Assembly (NCBI RefSeq): GCF_027105055.1
Contig: NZ_CP114264.1
Span: forward strand, 186,001-250,000
Length of the DNA: 64,000 nt
Direction: 5' to 3'
Source: Acinetobacter sp. TR3
GTDB lineage: Bacteria; Pseudomonadota; Gammaproteobacteria; Pseudomonadales; Moraxellaceae
The notes beneath the pieces were generated by a model that saw only the letters and a list, made by a program, of their open reading frames with translations, ran no database searches and was not told the DNA's origin. Position 1 is the stretch's first letter, and each line of letters opens with the position of its first letter. Positions 1 through 9,588 of the stretch are shown piece after piece. The position numbers were made by a program, and so were the translations under genes.

Positions 1-1180
1 TTGCATCGTGTTGTGGCAAATCTTTCAGAGTCAGGGTATTCATGCCCACAAATTGTAGTGAGTTCAACGTACCAAAGAGAAACAGATGCAAGACTTTCAG
101 CCAAAGTGGCGTTATTGCGGTCATTAACGAGAAACTGGCGATACACAGTCCGACTAAAACGGTATTGGTGAGTAGAAAACGACGATACCCCACACGTTGA
201 ATCAATGGGCGAATAATGGGCTTGGAAAATAATGAACCGAGTACCATCGGAATCATCATTAGTCCTGTAATGAAAGCTTCAAAGCCAAAGGCGACTTGTA
301 ACATCAAAGGTAAAATAAAAGGAATAGCATTGCTGCCCAAACGTGCGAAGAAATTACCTAATACACCGATCGAGAAGATTTTGTAACGGAATAAACGTCC
401 ATGAAATAGCGCATTTTGATGGGTATGCGCATGATAGGCATAGCTAACTGTGGCAATTATACCAATCAACAATAAGCTGATACTCACAAGATTTGAATAT
501 TGTGATGCAGCAATATTTTCAATCCCTAAAGATAGCCCCACCATTGCTATCATGAGTAAAATAAAACCGCTTAAATCGAATGCTTTGACCGTTGGCTCTT
601 TCTGATTCGGCATGATTTTCAATGTCATGATCATACCGAGAATACCCATCGGAAGATTAATCAGAAAAATCCAATGCCATGTTGCGACTTCAACTAACCA
701 ACCGCCTAATGTAGGGCCCATCAGTGGACCGATTAGCCCTGCCAAACTCATGAGACTCATGGCTGAAAGAAATTGGGAGCGTGGAATTAGCTTTAATAAG
801 GCCAAACGGCCTACAGGCATCAGTAATGCACCACCGATGCCTTGAATCACACGGAAAAACAGGAGTTGTTCTAGATTTTGAGACAAGCCGCATCCCAATG
901 AGGCCAAGCTGAAAATCACCATAGAGCTGAGATAAATATTACGAATCCCAAAACGATCGGCTAACCAACCACTCAACGGGATACAGGCGGCTACGGATAA
1001 TACATAAGCGACAATTACGCTGTGCATTTGTAATGGATTTTCATGAAGCTGAACAGCCATCGCTGGAATTGCCGTGTTGACGATGGTGGTGTCTAGGGCT
1101 TGCATGAAAAAGCCAATCGAAACGAGGAGTACCAATAGGCGAAATTCAGGTTGTACCGTTTGATGAGTGGTCGTTGTCAT
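1..1180 (-). CDS. MFS drug exporter, DHA2 type (MdtD-like), cut by the window edge
   Basis: About 393 codons are present, starting at ATG 1180 and running off the left edge, so the C-terminus is missing. The protein has repeated hydrophobic segments and the DHA2 helix-1 signature (LDTTIVNTAIPAMA), then a motif-A-like loop (GWLADRFGIRN) and a motif-C-like helix (GLIGPLMGPTLGGWLV). Family members are 13-14-helix inner-membrane proton antiporters that expel drugs or dyes. The sequence near the edge (FVGMNTLTLKDL) resembles the MdtD subgroup. The substrate cannot be read from sequence. No regulator gene sits beside it, only a possible relic at 1372-1515. Confidence 0.85.
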   Translation of the reverse strand, partial: MTTTTHQTVQPEFRLLVLLVSIGFFMQALDTTIVNTAIPAMAVQLHENPLQMHSVIVAYVLSVAACIPLSGWLADRFGIRNIYLSSMVIFSLASLGCGLSQNLEQLLFFRVIQGIGGALLMPVGRLALLKLIPRSQFLSAMSLMSLAGLIGPLMGPTLGGWLVEVATWHWIFLINLPMGILGMIMTLKIMPNQKEPTVKAFDLSGFILLMIAMVGLSLGIENIAASQYSNLVSISLLLIGIIATVSYAYHAHTHQNALFHGRLFRYKIFSIGVLGNFFARLGSNAIPFILPLMLQVAFGFEAFITGLMMIPMVLGSLFSKPIIRPLIQRVGYRRFLLTNTVLVGLCIASFSLMTAITPLWLKVLHLFLFGTLNSLQFVGMNTLTLKDLPQHDA

Positions 1181-1554
1181 AGCCGTGGCAAATGAGAATT
1201 CAGTTTTAGTTTAAAGTAACTGTATTTGAAATAAAGACAAAAATTGTCAAATAGTGGTCATGGAACTGACATTAAAGTGTCATTGAGTTCAAAGATTAGA
1301 GTACTTCGTTATATTGATGTGCACCGAGATAAATTCGTTTTTCAATTGCTGTAGTTAAGAAAGGATTGCTATTTTGAATGCACACTTTTAATGACTATAA
1401 AATCTTGTTTAATGATCTCGATTGCACGCTTTACGATTGCTGCACTCCTTGCTTGAAGTCCAACCACGCGGCTTAGACTGAGTCCAGATAAAATGTATTT
1501 TTGCCCATAACTAAAACATCATCAAATGATGATGTCATATGGAAAGGCTTACGT
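1181..1554. other. Intergenic region with a possible gene relic
   Basis: No complete gene is visible. On the minus strand about 48 codons stay open from roughly 1515 down to a TAG at 1369. They have no ATG and encode a basic, amphipathic stretch (for example SAAIVKRAIEIIKQDF). This could be the decayed C-terminus of a regulator, but I do not recognise it. The promoter of the MFS gene should lie just to the right of 1180. Confidence 0.25.
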
Positions 1555-2148
1555 TTATTTGTTATTGTATGAAATAGAACAAGATACAGGATAACCATCA
1601 TTAAAATGACTTGCATCTAAATTAAAAAGATAACCATAGCGGATGATATGCTGAGCCGTTGCGGAAGAACTATTTTTTCCATATTTATTAATTCTACTTG
1701 CCAACTCATTAATCACAGTCGGTACACGGTGATCTATATTTCGCCAAACATCTTTGCAGGCATTAAAAGCATCAGTTTTTGATTGTTCATAACTTTGATT
1801 ATCTCGTATTTCAACAAGAAAATTACTCCAATTTTCTGAGTCTATATTTCTCGTAATTTTAATACTATACCAGTTCTCATAGGTCTTAAATTTACTATCA
1901 GAAGGGATATGCTTAGATAAAAGTCTTAGCTCTGTCGCATTGCTGTTATAGCTTGCTTGCGCATTTGGAAAACTGCTAATGACAACTTGAACAAGTTGAA
2001 GGAAATCAAGCTGGGCTGGTGGGTCAGATTTAGCATGGTGCTTTTTTACATAAGGAATGATGGTGGCTTTTGATGGCTCAACACTAGGCTCATCTTGTTT
2101 ATTACAAGCTGCTAATAATATCACGCTTAATAATAATAGTTTTTTCAT
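1555..2148 (-). CDS. Small hypothetical lipoprotein
   Basis: A 197-residue protein with a lipoprotein signal peptide: two lysines, a Leu/Ile-rich core and the lipobox LLAAC, giving a lipidated Cys at about residue 15. The mature part starts with charged residues (NKQDEPS) and shows no domain I recognise. I chose ATG 2148 because AAGGA lies just upstream; a TTG four codons earlier (2160) is also open. It is probably anchored in the outer or inner membrane facing the periplasm. The A+T-rich composition and the IS relic next door suggest an accessory gene. Function unknown. Confidence 0.7.
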   Translation of the reverse strand: MKKLLLLSVILLAACNKQDEPSVEPSKATIIPYVKKHHAKSDPPAQLDFLQLVQVVISSFPNAQASYNSNATELRLLSKHIPSDSKFKTYENWYSIKITRNIDSENWSNFLVEIRDNQSYEQSKTDAFNACKDVWRNIDHRVPTVINELASRINKYGKNSSSATAQHIIRYGYLFNLDASHFNDGYPVSCSISYNNK

Positions 2149-2191
2149 TTTATCCTTCAAATAACCAGAGTATGGTATTTAACAATACTAG

Positions 2192-2461
2192 TTACGAATA
2201 AAATTGGGGGGTTAGGACGTGAAAGAGGGTTGTTACGGAGTCATTTAAGCAAATCGAGGATAAAGTATCATGCCGATGATTGAAGCGATACTCCGTCTCT
2301 TTAAGATGCAAATAAAACATCTGCTTGTCAATTCCATTAAACTTGCTGAGCCATTTTTTCGCATAGCCCGAAAAGGATTCTATACCGTTAATATGACGTT
2401 CTCTACAGGCAAATTCAATGCCACTGTGATTTACTTTGAAGCTGTCAAAGATCCATAAAAA
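2192..2461 (-). pseudogene. Truncated IS1595-family (ISXO2-like) transposase
   Basis: The minus strand encodes about 89 codons that match the C-terminal end of ISXO2-like DDE transposases. Recognisable pieces are a VNHSG stretch, then HINGIESFSGYAKKWLSKFN and the FYLHLKETEYRFNHR block that holds the final catalytic region. The frame ends at TAA 2192. Upstream it meets a stop at 2462-2464 and no N-terminal two-thirds is found, so this is a dead fragment. I see no clear inverted repeats around it. An open frame on the opposite strand (2270-2458) is only its shadow. Confidence 0.7.
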
Positions 2462-2573
2462 TTAGTCGTGGCTAATAAGTTAGGTGGTTCAACCACAGTT
2501 TGCCCAGTCAATACACAATAGGCGGACATTAAAGAGAGCGGATCAGACTGATCCGTTTCAACAAAATTTAGAG

Positions 2574-3200
2574 TTAAATCACAAATTGTTTTGGTGTTTT
2601 TAGGTTTTGAACAACGTTGAAAATTTCATCTAGACTTTGACAAATAATCACTTTGGCACGATGTTGCGGAGGTAAAAAACCTTCTTCTACCGCATGATCC
2701 AGTTGTGCAATCAGTGCATCATAGAAATGATTAACGTTATAAATGATGATCGGTTTTTGGTGCTGATTGAGTTGTCCCCAAGTCGCTATTTCTAAAATCT
2801 CTTCAAAAGTACCTAAACCACCAGGTAAAGCAATAAAAGCACTGGCACGTTCAGCCATTAAAGCTTTACGCTCATGCATGGTTTGGACGACATGCAACTC
2901 CGTTAATTTATTGTGCGCAATTTCGTAGTCCAACATAAATTCAGGAATCACACCGACAACTTCACCGCTATGTTCCAATACAGTATCTGCAACTTGTCCC
3001 ATTAAACCAATACTGGCACCGCCATAGACGATTCCAAAACCTTGGTTGGCAATATGTTGTGCTAATTCAATCGCTTTCTCACGATAAATGGGTTTGTTGC
3101 CTGTACGAGAACCGCAATATAAAGCAATCAGAGATTGAGTGGTTTTTCTGGGAGTAGAAGAAATGGTTTTTTTATCTGTCATTCTAAATACGCTATTCAT
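2574..3200 (-). CDS. LOG-family protein (TIGR00730, lysine decarboxylase-like fold)
   Basis: Rossmann-fold protein of the LOG family, whose characterised members hydrolyse cytokinin riboside 5-monophosphates or other nucleoside monophosphates to the free base and ribose phosphate. The sequence shows the early strand LIALYCGSRTG, the glycine loop YGGASIGLMG and the family signature PGGLGTFEE near the middle. Catalytic Arg and Glu residues lie in the expected LOG blocks. The start is uncertain: GTG 3215, ATG 3200 and ATG 3182 are all open and none has a good ribosome-binding site. It stands alone, divergent from the terC gene. Its physiological substrate in bacteria is unclear. Confidence 0.85.
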   Translation of the reverse strand: MNSVFRMTDKKTISSTPRKTTQSLIALYCGSRTGNKPIYREKAIELAQHIANQGFGIVYGGASIGLMGQVADTVLEHSGEVVGVIPEFMLDYEIAHNKLTELHVVQTMHERKALMAERASAFIALPGGLGTFEEILEIATWGQLNQHQKPIIIYNVNHFYDALIAQLDHAVEEGFLPPQHRAKVIICQSLDEIFNVVQNLKTPKQFVI

Positions 3201-3398
3201 TTGGTTTATTTTCACCTTATCATTTTCATTGTGCTTGTCTAGGTTAAATGACTTTTATGACAGTTTTATGCACACTTTACGTACAAAACAATATCATGAA
3301 TTTTAGAAAAAATTTGAAAACAACAAGCACATAAAAAAGATGAATTTCACTGCAATCTTGCCTATACTGAAAATCCTTTTATTAATTTATGTACCTCT

Positions 3399-3530
3399 AT
3401 GAGTAGTGGTTGTTGTCGCTCCGCTTTGTTCTTATTTCCTAAAAAAAATGTTTTGGCTATTTGTGCCGACCTTTTAAAATTTCAACTACATAACGATATT
3501 GCTGATTTTGCAGAGGAGTCACATCAATGA
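3399..3530 (+). CDS. Possible 43-codon leader ORF overlapping terC
   Basis: ATG 3399 opens a 43-codon frame that ends in TGA 3528-3530, overlapping the terC ATG as ATGA. The peptide begins [13 protein letters not shown], with paired cysteines near its start. A TATACT at 3363-3368 could be a -10 box, which would put the whole frame in the terC 5' leader. There is no convincing ribosome-binding site for it. It could be a translated leader that couples to terC, or a chance open frame inside a structured leader. Confidence 0.25.
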   Translation: MSSGCCRSALFLFPKKNVLAICADLLKFQLHNDIADFAEESHQ

Positions 3531-5110
3531 TTTTTGAATGGATGTCTGATCCTGCTGCATGGGTTGGTTTAGCCACATTGGTGGTGCTTGAAATCGTACT
3601 AGGCATTGATAACCTAGTATTTATTGCAATCTTGGCAGAAAAACTACCACCAGAACAACGTAATGCTGCTCGTAGAGTTGGTTTGATTCTCGCCTTAATC
3701 ATGCGTCTAGGATTGCTTGCTGCCATTGCATGGGTTGTGACTCTAACTGAACCACTGTTCCATATTTTTGACCATGCCTTTTCTGGTCGTGACCTGATTT
3801 TGCTGTTTGGTGGTGCGTTCTTACTCTTCAAAGGTACGATGGAGTTACATGAACGAATCGAGGGTCATCAAACACTGAAAGAAGAAAATCCTGTACATGC
3901 GACTTTTTGGATGGTGATTGTTCAGATTGTCGTTTTAGATGCCGTCTTTTCTTTAGACAGTGTGATTACTGCAGTTGGTATGGTGAAGCATCAAAGTGTC
4001 ATGATGCTGGCAATGATTATTGCTGTTGGTATTATGCTTTGGGCATCCAAACCGCTGATGGATTTTGTGAATAAGCATCCAACGGTCGTGATTCTGTGTC
4101 TTGGTTTCCTGATGATGATCGGTTTCTCATTAGTGGTTGAGGGCTTTGGTTTCCATATCCCGAAAGGTTACTTGTACGCTGCGATTGGTTTCTCTGTCTT
4201 AGTCGAAATCGTGAATCAGACCATGCGCCGTAATCAAGAGAAATTGGTGACGACGACTGATTTACGTTATCGCACAGCTTCTGCAGTATTACGTATGTTG
4301 GGCAGTAAAGGTAATGGTAGTGAAGGCCAAAATAAAGAAGCCGAAGATGTTTTAGCGACTCAAGCCTATGCCAAAGAAGTGTTTGACGAAGATAATGGCG
4401 TCTATCACAGCGTATTGGTACAGGGTGTTTTAGGCTTATCTGAACGTCCTGTGAAATCTGTGATGACACCACGTCCTGAATTAGAATGGTTAGATTTAGA
4501 CGCTGACCCAGCCGAATTGAAAGAACGTTTAATGGCAATGACCCATTCGCGGTTGATTATTGCGCGTGGTGAATTAGACAATATTGAAGGTGTTGTTTTA
4601 ACGCATAAAGTGTTGAATGAATATATCGAAACAGGTGCAATTGATTTCAGTAAACACTTACGTGAGCCTGTGATTGTGCATGAAAATGCACAAGTATTAA
4701 TGGTGATGGAGCAGTTACGTCAGGCTCCATTACAAATCGCAATCGTTTTAAATGAATATGGTTCTATCGAGGGAATTGCAACGCCGATTGATGTACTGGA
4801 AGCGATTGCTGGTGAATTCCCTGATGAAGACGAATTAGAAGCTGTGGCTGCCAGTTTGGATGATGGTTCAATGTTATTAGAAGGTTCAACGGACATTCGC
4901 CATGTATCACTGTTATTAGGTAAAGATCTGGTTGATGAAAGTGAAGAATATTCAACTTTATCTGGTTATGTGTTATTCCATTTAGGTCGTTTACCTGAAA
5001 ATGGGGAAACGGTTGAAGCTGATGGCTATCGCTTTGAAGTTGTTACAATGGATGGGCACAAAATTGAAAAAGTGCGTATTATTGCCAAAGAAAAGTTAGC
5101 CGATACATAA
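3527..5110 (+). CDS. TerC-family membrane protein with CBS and CorC/HlyC domains
   Basis: A 527-residue protein laid out like E. coli YoaE/YegH. An N-terminal TerC domain of about seven membrane helices covers residues 1-240 and carries the acidic signatures LEIVLGIDN and [10 protein letters not shown]. Two CBS repeats (about 300-420) and a C-terminal CorC/HlyC domain (about 430-520) follow. TerC proteins are linked to manganese or other metal export and metal supply to secreted enzymes; the cytoplasmic half probably senses nucleotides. GAGGAG about nine bases upstream fixes the start. A strong hairpin terminator follows at 5125. Confidence 0.85.
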   Translation: MIFEWMSDPAAWVGLATLVVLEIVLGIDNLVFIAILAEKLPPEQRNAARRVGLILALIMRLGLLAAIAWVVTLTEPLFHIFDHAFSGRDLILLFGGAFLLFKGTMELHERIEGHQTLKEENPVHATFWMVIVQIVVLDAVFSLDSVITAVGMVKHQSVMMLAMIIAVGIMLWASKPLMDFVNKHPTVVILCLGFLMMIGFSLVVEGFGFHIPKGYLYAAIGFSVLVEIVNQTMRRNQEKLVTTTDLRYRTASAVLRMLGSKGNGSEGQNKEAEDVLATQAYAKEVFDEDNGVYHSVLVQGVLGLSERPVKSVMTPRPELEWLDLDADPAELKERLMAMTHSRLIIARGELDNIEGVVLTHKVLNEYIETGAIDFSKHLREPVIVHENAQVLMVMEQLRQAPLQIAIVLNEYGSIEGIATPIDVLEAIAGEFPDEDELEAVAASLDDGSMLLEGSTDIRHVSLLLGKDLVDESEEYSTLSGYVLFHLGRLPENGETVEADGYRFEVVTMDGHKIEKVRIIAKEKLADT

Positions 5111-5124
5111 TTAAGTTTGTTTTA

Positions 5125-5180
5125 AATAGCCTTTGAGTTTTACGATCGTGATTACGGTCGTTTTGCTCAAGGCTATTTTT
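5125..5180 (+). terminator. Long compound hairpin terminator after terC
   Basis: AATAGCCTTTGAG (5125-5137) pairs with CTCAAGGCTATT (5166-5177), with one bulged base, and is followed by T residues. Inside it a second hairpin, ACGATCGT-GATT-ACGGTCGT (5142-5161), extends the structure to over 50 nt. Confidence 0.8.
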
Positions 5181-5194
5181 ATTTGAGTATTGAA

Positions 5195-5665
5195 ATGACA
5201 TTGACAGAGAATTGCCCATGTGGAAGTGGGCTATATGTAACATGTTGCCAACCTTTGCATTTGAAACAACAATTTGCTCAAAATGCAGAGCAATTAATGC
5301 GTTCGCGTTACAGTGCTTTTGCTTTACAACAGATTGATTATATTTTGGAAACCACCGCTTTGGGGCAGCAAGCCGCTTTGGATCGAGATGCGATTGCAGA
5401 TTGGAGTCAATCCAATCAGTGGCTAAAATTAGAAGTCGTGCAGCACCAGCCAAAACTGGATAAAACCCATGCCTTGGTAGAATTCAAGGCCCATTACTAT
5501 GATGGAAAACAGCAACACGTTCATCATGAAATCTCTCATTTTGTTTTGCATCAGCAGCACTGGTATTTTCTTGATCCAACCTTAGATCTGCAAATCACCA
5601 TGAAACAACCTTGTATTTGCGGTTCAGGGAAAAAATTTAAACAATGTTGTGCGCAATTCATCTAA
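5195..5665 (+). CDS. ychJ: YchJ-family protein with two SEC-C zinc motifs
   Basis: A 156-residue protein of the UPF0225/YchJ family. It has an N-terminal SEC-C-type zinc motif (CPCGSG...CC), the conserved MRSRYSAFA segment and a C-terminal SEC-C motif (CICGSGKKFKQCC). The middle is an NTF2-like fold. SEC-C motifs bind zinc and, in SecA, contact SecB and ribosomes; the role of YchJ itself is unknown. ATG 5195 is preferred over an in-frame TTG at 5183. It follows the terC terminator, so it has its own promoter or read-through. Confidence 0.85.
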   Translation: MTLTENCPCGSGLYVTCCQPLHLKQQFAQNAEQLMRSRYSAFALQQIDYILETTALGQQAALDRDAIADWSQSNQWLKLEVVQHQPKLDKTHALVEFKAHYYDGKQQHVHHEISHFVLHQQHWYFLDPTLDLQITMKQPCICGSGKKFKQCCAQFI

Positions 5666-5717
5666 GTTTGCCTTAAAATAGCGCACACTTTGATGCCTGA
5701 TTTAGGGATGTCGGCAG

Positions 5718-6362
5718 ATGTTGCTCACCGTGATTTATATAATTGCCATCACTGCGGAAGCGATGACAGGGGCGTTATCAGCAGGTCGCCGTAGTATGGA
5801 TTGGTTCGGTGTGACACTGATTGCCTGTGTAACCGCATTGGGTGGTGGTTCAGTTCGAGATGTTTTATTAGGACATTATCCTTTAACTTGGGTGAAGCAT
5901 CCTGAGTATTTGGTTCTGACGTGTTGTGCTGCATTTGTCACGATTATTATTGCCAAATGGATGAAACATTTACGTAGCGTGTTTCTATTGCTTGATGCTA
6001 TGGGCTTAATTGGTTTTACCATCATCGGCTGTCAAATTGCATTGTCGATGGGTCATGGTTTTGTAGTTTCTGCGGTGGCAGGCGTGTTAACAGGGGTATC
6101 GGGCGGTATTTTGCGTGATATTTTGTGTAACGATGTACCTTTAGTGTTCCGCCGTGAGTTGTACGCTAGTATTTCTTTTGTTGCAGTGATCTGTTATTGG
6201 GTCTGTTTAGAGATTGGATTGCAGCACGATCTTACCGTGATTTTCACCTTAGTATTTGGTTTTACTTTACGTGTAATTGCCATTTATTTTGGTTTAGAAA
6301 TGCCGAAATTTATTTATAAAGAAGATGATGCCGAATCTGCTTCTTCAACAGATGAGCATTGA
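5718..6362 (+). CDS. TRIC-type cation channel family protein (UPF0126, YicG/YadS-like)
   Basis: A 214-residue integral membrane protein with about seven hydrophobic segments in two homologous halves. Each half has the family signature: ALGGGSVRDVLLG near residue 43 and GVSGGILRDILCN near residue 130. Prokaryotic relatives form trimeric monovalent-cation channels; some family members have been linked to glycine uptake. The tail is short and acidic. It sits 52 bp after ychJ on the same strand and may be co-transcribed. Substrate not determinable here. Confidence 0.85.
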   Translation: MLLTVIYIIAITAEAMTGALSAGRRSMDWFGVTLIACVTALGGGSVRDVLLGHYPLTWVKHPEYLVLTCCAAFVTIIIAKWMKHLRSVFLLLDAMGLIGFTIIGCQIALSMGHGFVVSAVAGVLTGVSGGILRDILCNDVPLVFRRELYASISFVAVICYWVCLEIGLQHDLTVIFTLVFGFTLRVIAIYFGLEMPKFIYKEDDAESASSTDEH

Positions 6363-6459
6363 TTAATAAATAACAAACAGAGTAGAGGATTTTGGATTGA
6401 AATATCTACATATCCTTTACTACATATAAATTAACCATTACTTGAATCTTAAATTAAAA

Positions 6460-7098
6460 ATGAATCTCTTATCTGTACAAGAAATGGCTCCTGAGGTCAT
6501 GGAGTTCGATGTGGCTCAACAAATAAAGATAGGTCTTGATTATTGTCTTGGACGCAATGACAGGGTTAAAAATCTTTTATTAGGTAGAAACTGGTTGTGG
6601 ATTGCAGCAACTTATAATAGATCACTTGTTGCTGAATATAATTGGGCTTCAACTTGGATGGAGCAACCCGAATATAACGAAAGTGAAGTTATCTATATTG
6701 AAGATCTTGAGCTAATTGCTGAGCAAGGCAATGCAGCCGCTTTGTATCTGTTTGGAGTTTATCATTCTGGTTCAAATGAAGATAAGCAGGTCGATATTGA
6801 TCTTGCATTGAAATATTATGAGAAAGCCGCACAGCAGCAATTCTATCCTGCTATTAATAATCTTGCAGATAAATATGAAAATGGCACTGGTGTTGCAAAG
6901 AATGTAAAAATAGCCTTTGAGTTTTATTCTGCGGCAGCCGATCAAGGAATTGCAGCATCTCAGTTTAGTTTGGGTCTTTTTTACTTAAAGGGACTTTATG
7001 TCGAAAAAGATGAGGAATTAGCTAGAGACTGGTTAAAAAAGGCGGAGAAAAATGGCTGGTTTCCCGCATCAGAAATTCTATTGAATATGTTGCATTAA
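6460..7098 (+). CDS. Sel1-repeat protein
   Basis: A 212-residue protein with about three Sel1-like (TPR-type) repeats in its second half, seen as repeated A-x-x-x-L-x-x-x-Y and AxxxY blocks (for example ALKYYEKAAQQQFYPAINNL, then AFEFYSAAADQGIAASQFSL). Such solenoids bind other proteins. It has no signal peptide, so it is probably cytoplasmic. ATG 6460 is chosen over an in-frame TTG at 6442; neither has a clear ribosome-binding site. It lies just upstream of parC but 114 bp away. Partner and function unknown. Confidence 0.65.
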   Translation: MNLLSVQEMAPEVMEFDVAQQIKIGLDYCLGRNDRVKNLLLGRNWLWIAATYNRSLVAEYNWASTWMEQPEYNESEVIYIEDLELIAEQGNAAALYLFGVYHSGSNEDKQVDIDLALKYYEKAAQQQFYPAINNLADKYENGTGVAKNVKIAFEFYSAAADQGIAASQFSLGLFYLKGLYVEKDEELARDWLKKAEKNGWFPASEILLNMLH

Positions 7099-7212
7099 GC
7101 TTAACAAGACACCATTTGACGTTTAAACAACAACAAGGGCTTGTCACAAGGCATTCATCCACATAGCATACAAAACATTGACGATAACAATGATTTTGGA
7201 TGACTTGCTGAA

Positions 7213-9432
7213 ATGACCAGCCTTGCACATCATGCAACCGAAAACCGCTCCGTAGCCGAATTCACAGAACAAGCTTACTTAAATTATGCCATGTACGTGA
7301 TTATGGATCGTGCACTGCCGCATATCAGCGATGGTTTAAAACCTGTACAACGTCGTATTGTCTATGCCATGAGTGAGCTGGGTTTAAAATCGACAGGTAA
7401 GCCGAAGAAGTCAGCCCGTACTGTTGGTGATGTACTTGGTAAATATCATCCGCATGGTGACTTAGCTTGTTATGAAGCGATGGTGTTGATGGCACAGCCA
7501 TTCAGCTACCGTTATCCATTGATTGAAGGTCAAGGCAACTGGGGTTCACCTGATGACCCTAAGTCATTTGCTGCAATGCGTTATACCGAAGCCAAATTGT
7601 CTGCTTATAGTGAATTATTACTGAGTGAGCTTGGACAAGGGACAAGTGAATGGCAAGATAACTTTGATGGTTCGATGAAAGAACCGATTACTTTGCCTGC
7701 AAGGATTCCCAATATCCTACTGAACGGTACGACGGGCATTGCAGTGGGGATGGCAACTGATATTCCACCGCATAACTTACGTGAAGTGGTCAAAGGTACG
7801 ATTGCACTGATTCGTAACCCTGAAACCACAGATGAAAAATTAGCAGAATATATTCCAGCCCCCGATTTACCGACCAAAGCTGAAATTATTACTCCACCAG
7901 AAGAATTACTGAAAATCCAAACTACAGGGCGTGGTAGCTATCGTGCGCGTGCAGTGTATACGGTCGAAAAAAATGAGATTGTGATTACTGAACTACCTTA
8001 TCAAGTTTCAGGTTCAAAAGTCGTCACGCAAATTGCGGATCAGATGATTGCGAAAAAGTTACCTTTGGTGGCAGATATTCGTGATGAATCAGATCATAAA
8101 AATCCAACACGCTTAGTCATTGTATTACGTTCTAATCGTGTAGATGCTGAAACTGTGATGAGCCATTTATTTGCAACCACTGATTTAGAATCAAGCTATC
8201 GTGTCAATCTAAACATGATTGGTGCAGATGGTCGTCCGCAAGTCAAATCGATTCGCCGTATTTTGTTGGAATGGATTGAGATCCGTAAGCAAACCGTAAC
8301 ACGTCGTTTGCAATATCATTTAAACAAAATTGAAAAACGTTTGCATATTTTGGCAGGCCTTTTAATTGCTTATTTAGATATTGATACTGTAATTCGGATT
8401 ATTCGTGAAGAAGATCAGCCAAAACCTGTTTTGATACAGCACTTTGCGATAGATGATATTCAGGCTGAAGCGATTTTGGAGCTCAAGCTTCGTCATTTGG
8501 CTAAACTTGAAGAAATGGAAATCCGCCGTGAACAAGAAGAACTGGAAGCAAAAGCTGCCATTATTCGCGAGCAACTTGCAAATCCTGAATCATTGAAGAA
8601 TTTAATTATTGGTGAGTTAAAAGAAGACGCGAAAAAGTTTGGCGATGATCGCCGTTCACCGATTGTTACTCGTGCAGATGCGGTACAAATCAAAGAACAA
8701 GATTTAATGCCTGCGGAAACGGTAACTGTGGTCTTATCAGAAGCAGGTTGGGTGAGAGCTGCCAAAGGTGGTGATGTTGATGCAGCAAATCTAAATTTCC
8801 GTGCAGGTGATCAATATTTGAGTCATGCAGTCGGAAAAACCAATCAACGTGTCTACTTTTTAGATGAAACAGGGCGGAGTTATGCGCTGCCGATTAGTAG
8901 TCTCCCTTCGGCACGTGGCTTAGGCGAGCCATTGAGTTCGAAACTTGCACCAGCTAGCGGCGTGTCATTTATTCAAGTATTTGTTGATGAAGACAGTAAT
9001 GAGTTACTTGCTGTCAGTTCAAATGGATATGGATTTAAAACGCAAGCGGCGCAGTTAGATACGAATGCTAAAGCAGGTAAAGCCTTTTTGACAGTCGCAG
9101 ATCAGGCAACAGCTTTACCTTTATTGCCAATTCAACAAGCCACACATGTTGCAATTCTGAGTTCATCAGGGCGGTTATTGATTATTGATTTAGCTGAATT
9201 ACCGATTCTAAATAAAGGAAAAGGTAACAAGTTGATACAACTTGATGAAAAAGAGCAAATTTTATCCATGACAACACTTAGTTTAGATGAAATAATCCAA
9301 GTCGCTGCAGGACAACAACACCTTAAACTGAAAGGGGATGATCTCCAAAAATATATAGGAAAAAGAGCAACAAAGGGGCAACTTTTACCACGGGGATATC
9401 AAAAAGCAAATAGACTCCTCATTCAGAGATAA
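7213..9432 (+). CDS. parC: DNA topoisomerase IV subunit A, with quinolone-resistance residue Leu84
   Basis: ParC, 739 residues. Together with ParE it decatenates daughter chromosomes using ATP. The N-terminal breakage-reunion domain has the active-site tyrosine at Tyr124 ([11 protein letters not shown]), a coiled coil around 430-490 and a C-terminal beta-propeller. In the quinolone-resistance region the sequence reads [12 protein letters not shown], with Leu at position 84 (codon TTA at 7462-7464). Susceptible Acinetobacter have Ser (TCA) here, equivalent to E. coli Ser80; Glu88 is unchanged. Leu84 is a well-known fluoroquinolone-resistance substitution and points to a clinical lineage. The gene is otherwise complete. 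Confidence 0.97.
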   Translation: MTSLAHHATENRSVAEFTEQAYLNYAMYVIMDRALPHISDGLKPVQRRIVYAMSELGLKSTGKPKKSARTVGDVLGKYHPHGDLACYEAMVLMAQPFSYRYPLIEGQGNWGSPDDPKSFAAMRYTEAKLSAYSELLLSELGQGTSEWQDNFDGSMKEPITLPARIPNILLNGTTGIAVGMATDIPPHNLREVVKGTIALIRNPETTDEKLAEYIPAPDLPTKAEIITPPEELLKIQTTGRGSYRARAVYTVEKNEIVITELPYQVSGSKVVTQIADQMIAKKLPLVADIRDESDHKNPTRLVIVLRSNRVDAETVMSHLFATTDLESSYRVNLNMIGADGRPQVKSIRRILLEWIEIRKQTVTRRLQYHLNKIEKRLHILAGLLIAYLDIDTVIRIIREEDQPKPVLIQHFAIDDIQAEAILELKLRHLAKLEEMEIRREQEELEAKAAIIREQLANPESLKNLIIGELKEDAKKFGDDRRSPIVTRADAVQIKEQDLMPAETVTVVLSEAGWVRAAKGGDVDAANLNFRAGDQYLSHAVGKTNQRVYFLDETGRSYALPISSLPSARGLGEPLSSKLAPASGVSFIQVFVDEDSNELLAVSSNGYGFKTQAAQLDTNAKAGKAFLTVADQATALPLLPIQQATHVAILSSSGRLLIIDLAELPILNKGKGNKLIQLDEKEQILSMTTLSLDEIIQVAAGQQHLKLKGDDLQKYIGKRATKGQLLPRGYQKANRLLIQR

Positions 9433-9528
9433 GGCTAGTATTCTGTGATAAAAATACGTTATATATGACAAGGTATTCATATTATTTGAATAGATTGACA
9501 GGGCAATTTCAAAAGTTAAAAAAAAGTT

Positions 9529-9556
9529 TTGTCATGGAAAGTAACGTCGTTACATT
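9529..9556 (+). promoter_or_regulatory. Candidate fadD promoter with a perfect palindromic operator
   Basis: TTGTCA (9529-9534) and TACATT (9551-9556), 16 bp apart, make a plausible sigma-70 promoter. The perfect 13-bp palindrome GTAACGTCGTTAC (9541-9553) fills the spacer and touches the -10 box, the usual place for a repressor. The binding protein is not identifiable; a TetR- or GntR-type fatty-acid regulator is a guess. Confidence 0.5.
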
Positions 9557-9588
9557 TTTAAGGATTACTACTCGGAGATAATGGCATT

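Noticed and set aside
1369..1515. Regulator gene fragment next to the MFS transporter
   Set aside because: About 48 open codons without a start and no recognisable domain, so not called as a gene.
2270..2458. 62-codon open frame on the plus strand
   Set aside because: It is antisense to a clear IS1595 transposase fragment and resembles no protein.
2653..2669. TTGGCACGATGTTGCGG, a sigma-54-like sequence
   Set aside because: The GG and GC are 11 rather than 12 bp apart and it lies inside the LOG-family coding sequence.
3391..3526. Manganese (yybP-ykoY) riboswitch before the TerC-family gene
   Set aside because: Only a short GAGTAG matches; the paired conserved loops are not recognisable. A covariance search would decide.
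4032..4538. 168-codon open frame antisense to the TerC-family gene
   Set aside because: Low-complexity His/Arg/Gln-rich translation, no ribosome-binding site, and the opposite frame is a conserved gene.
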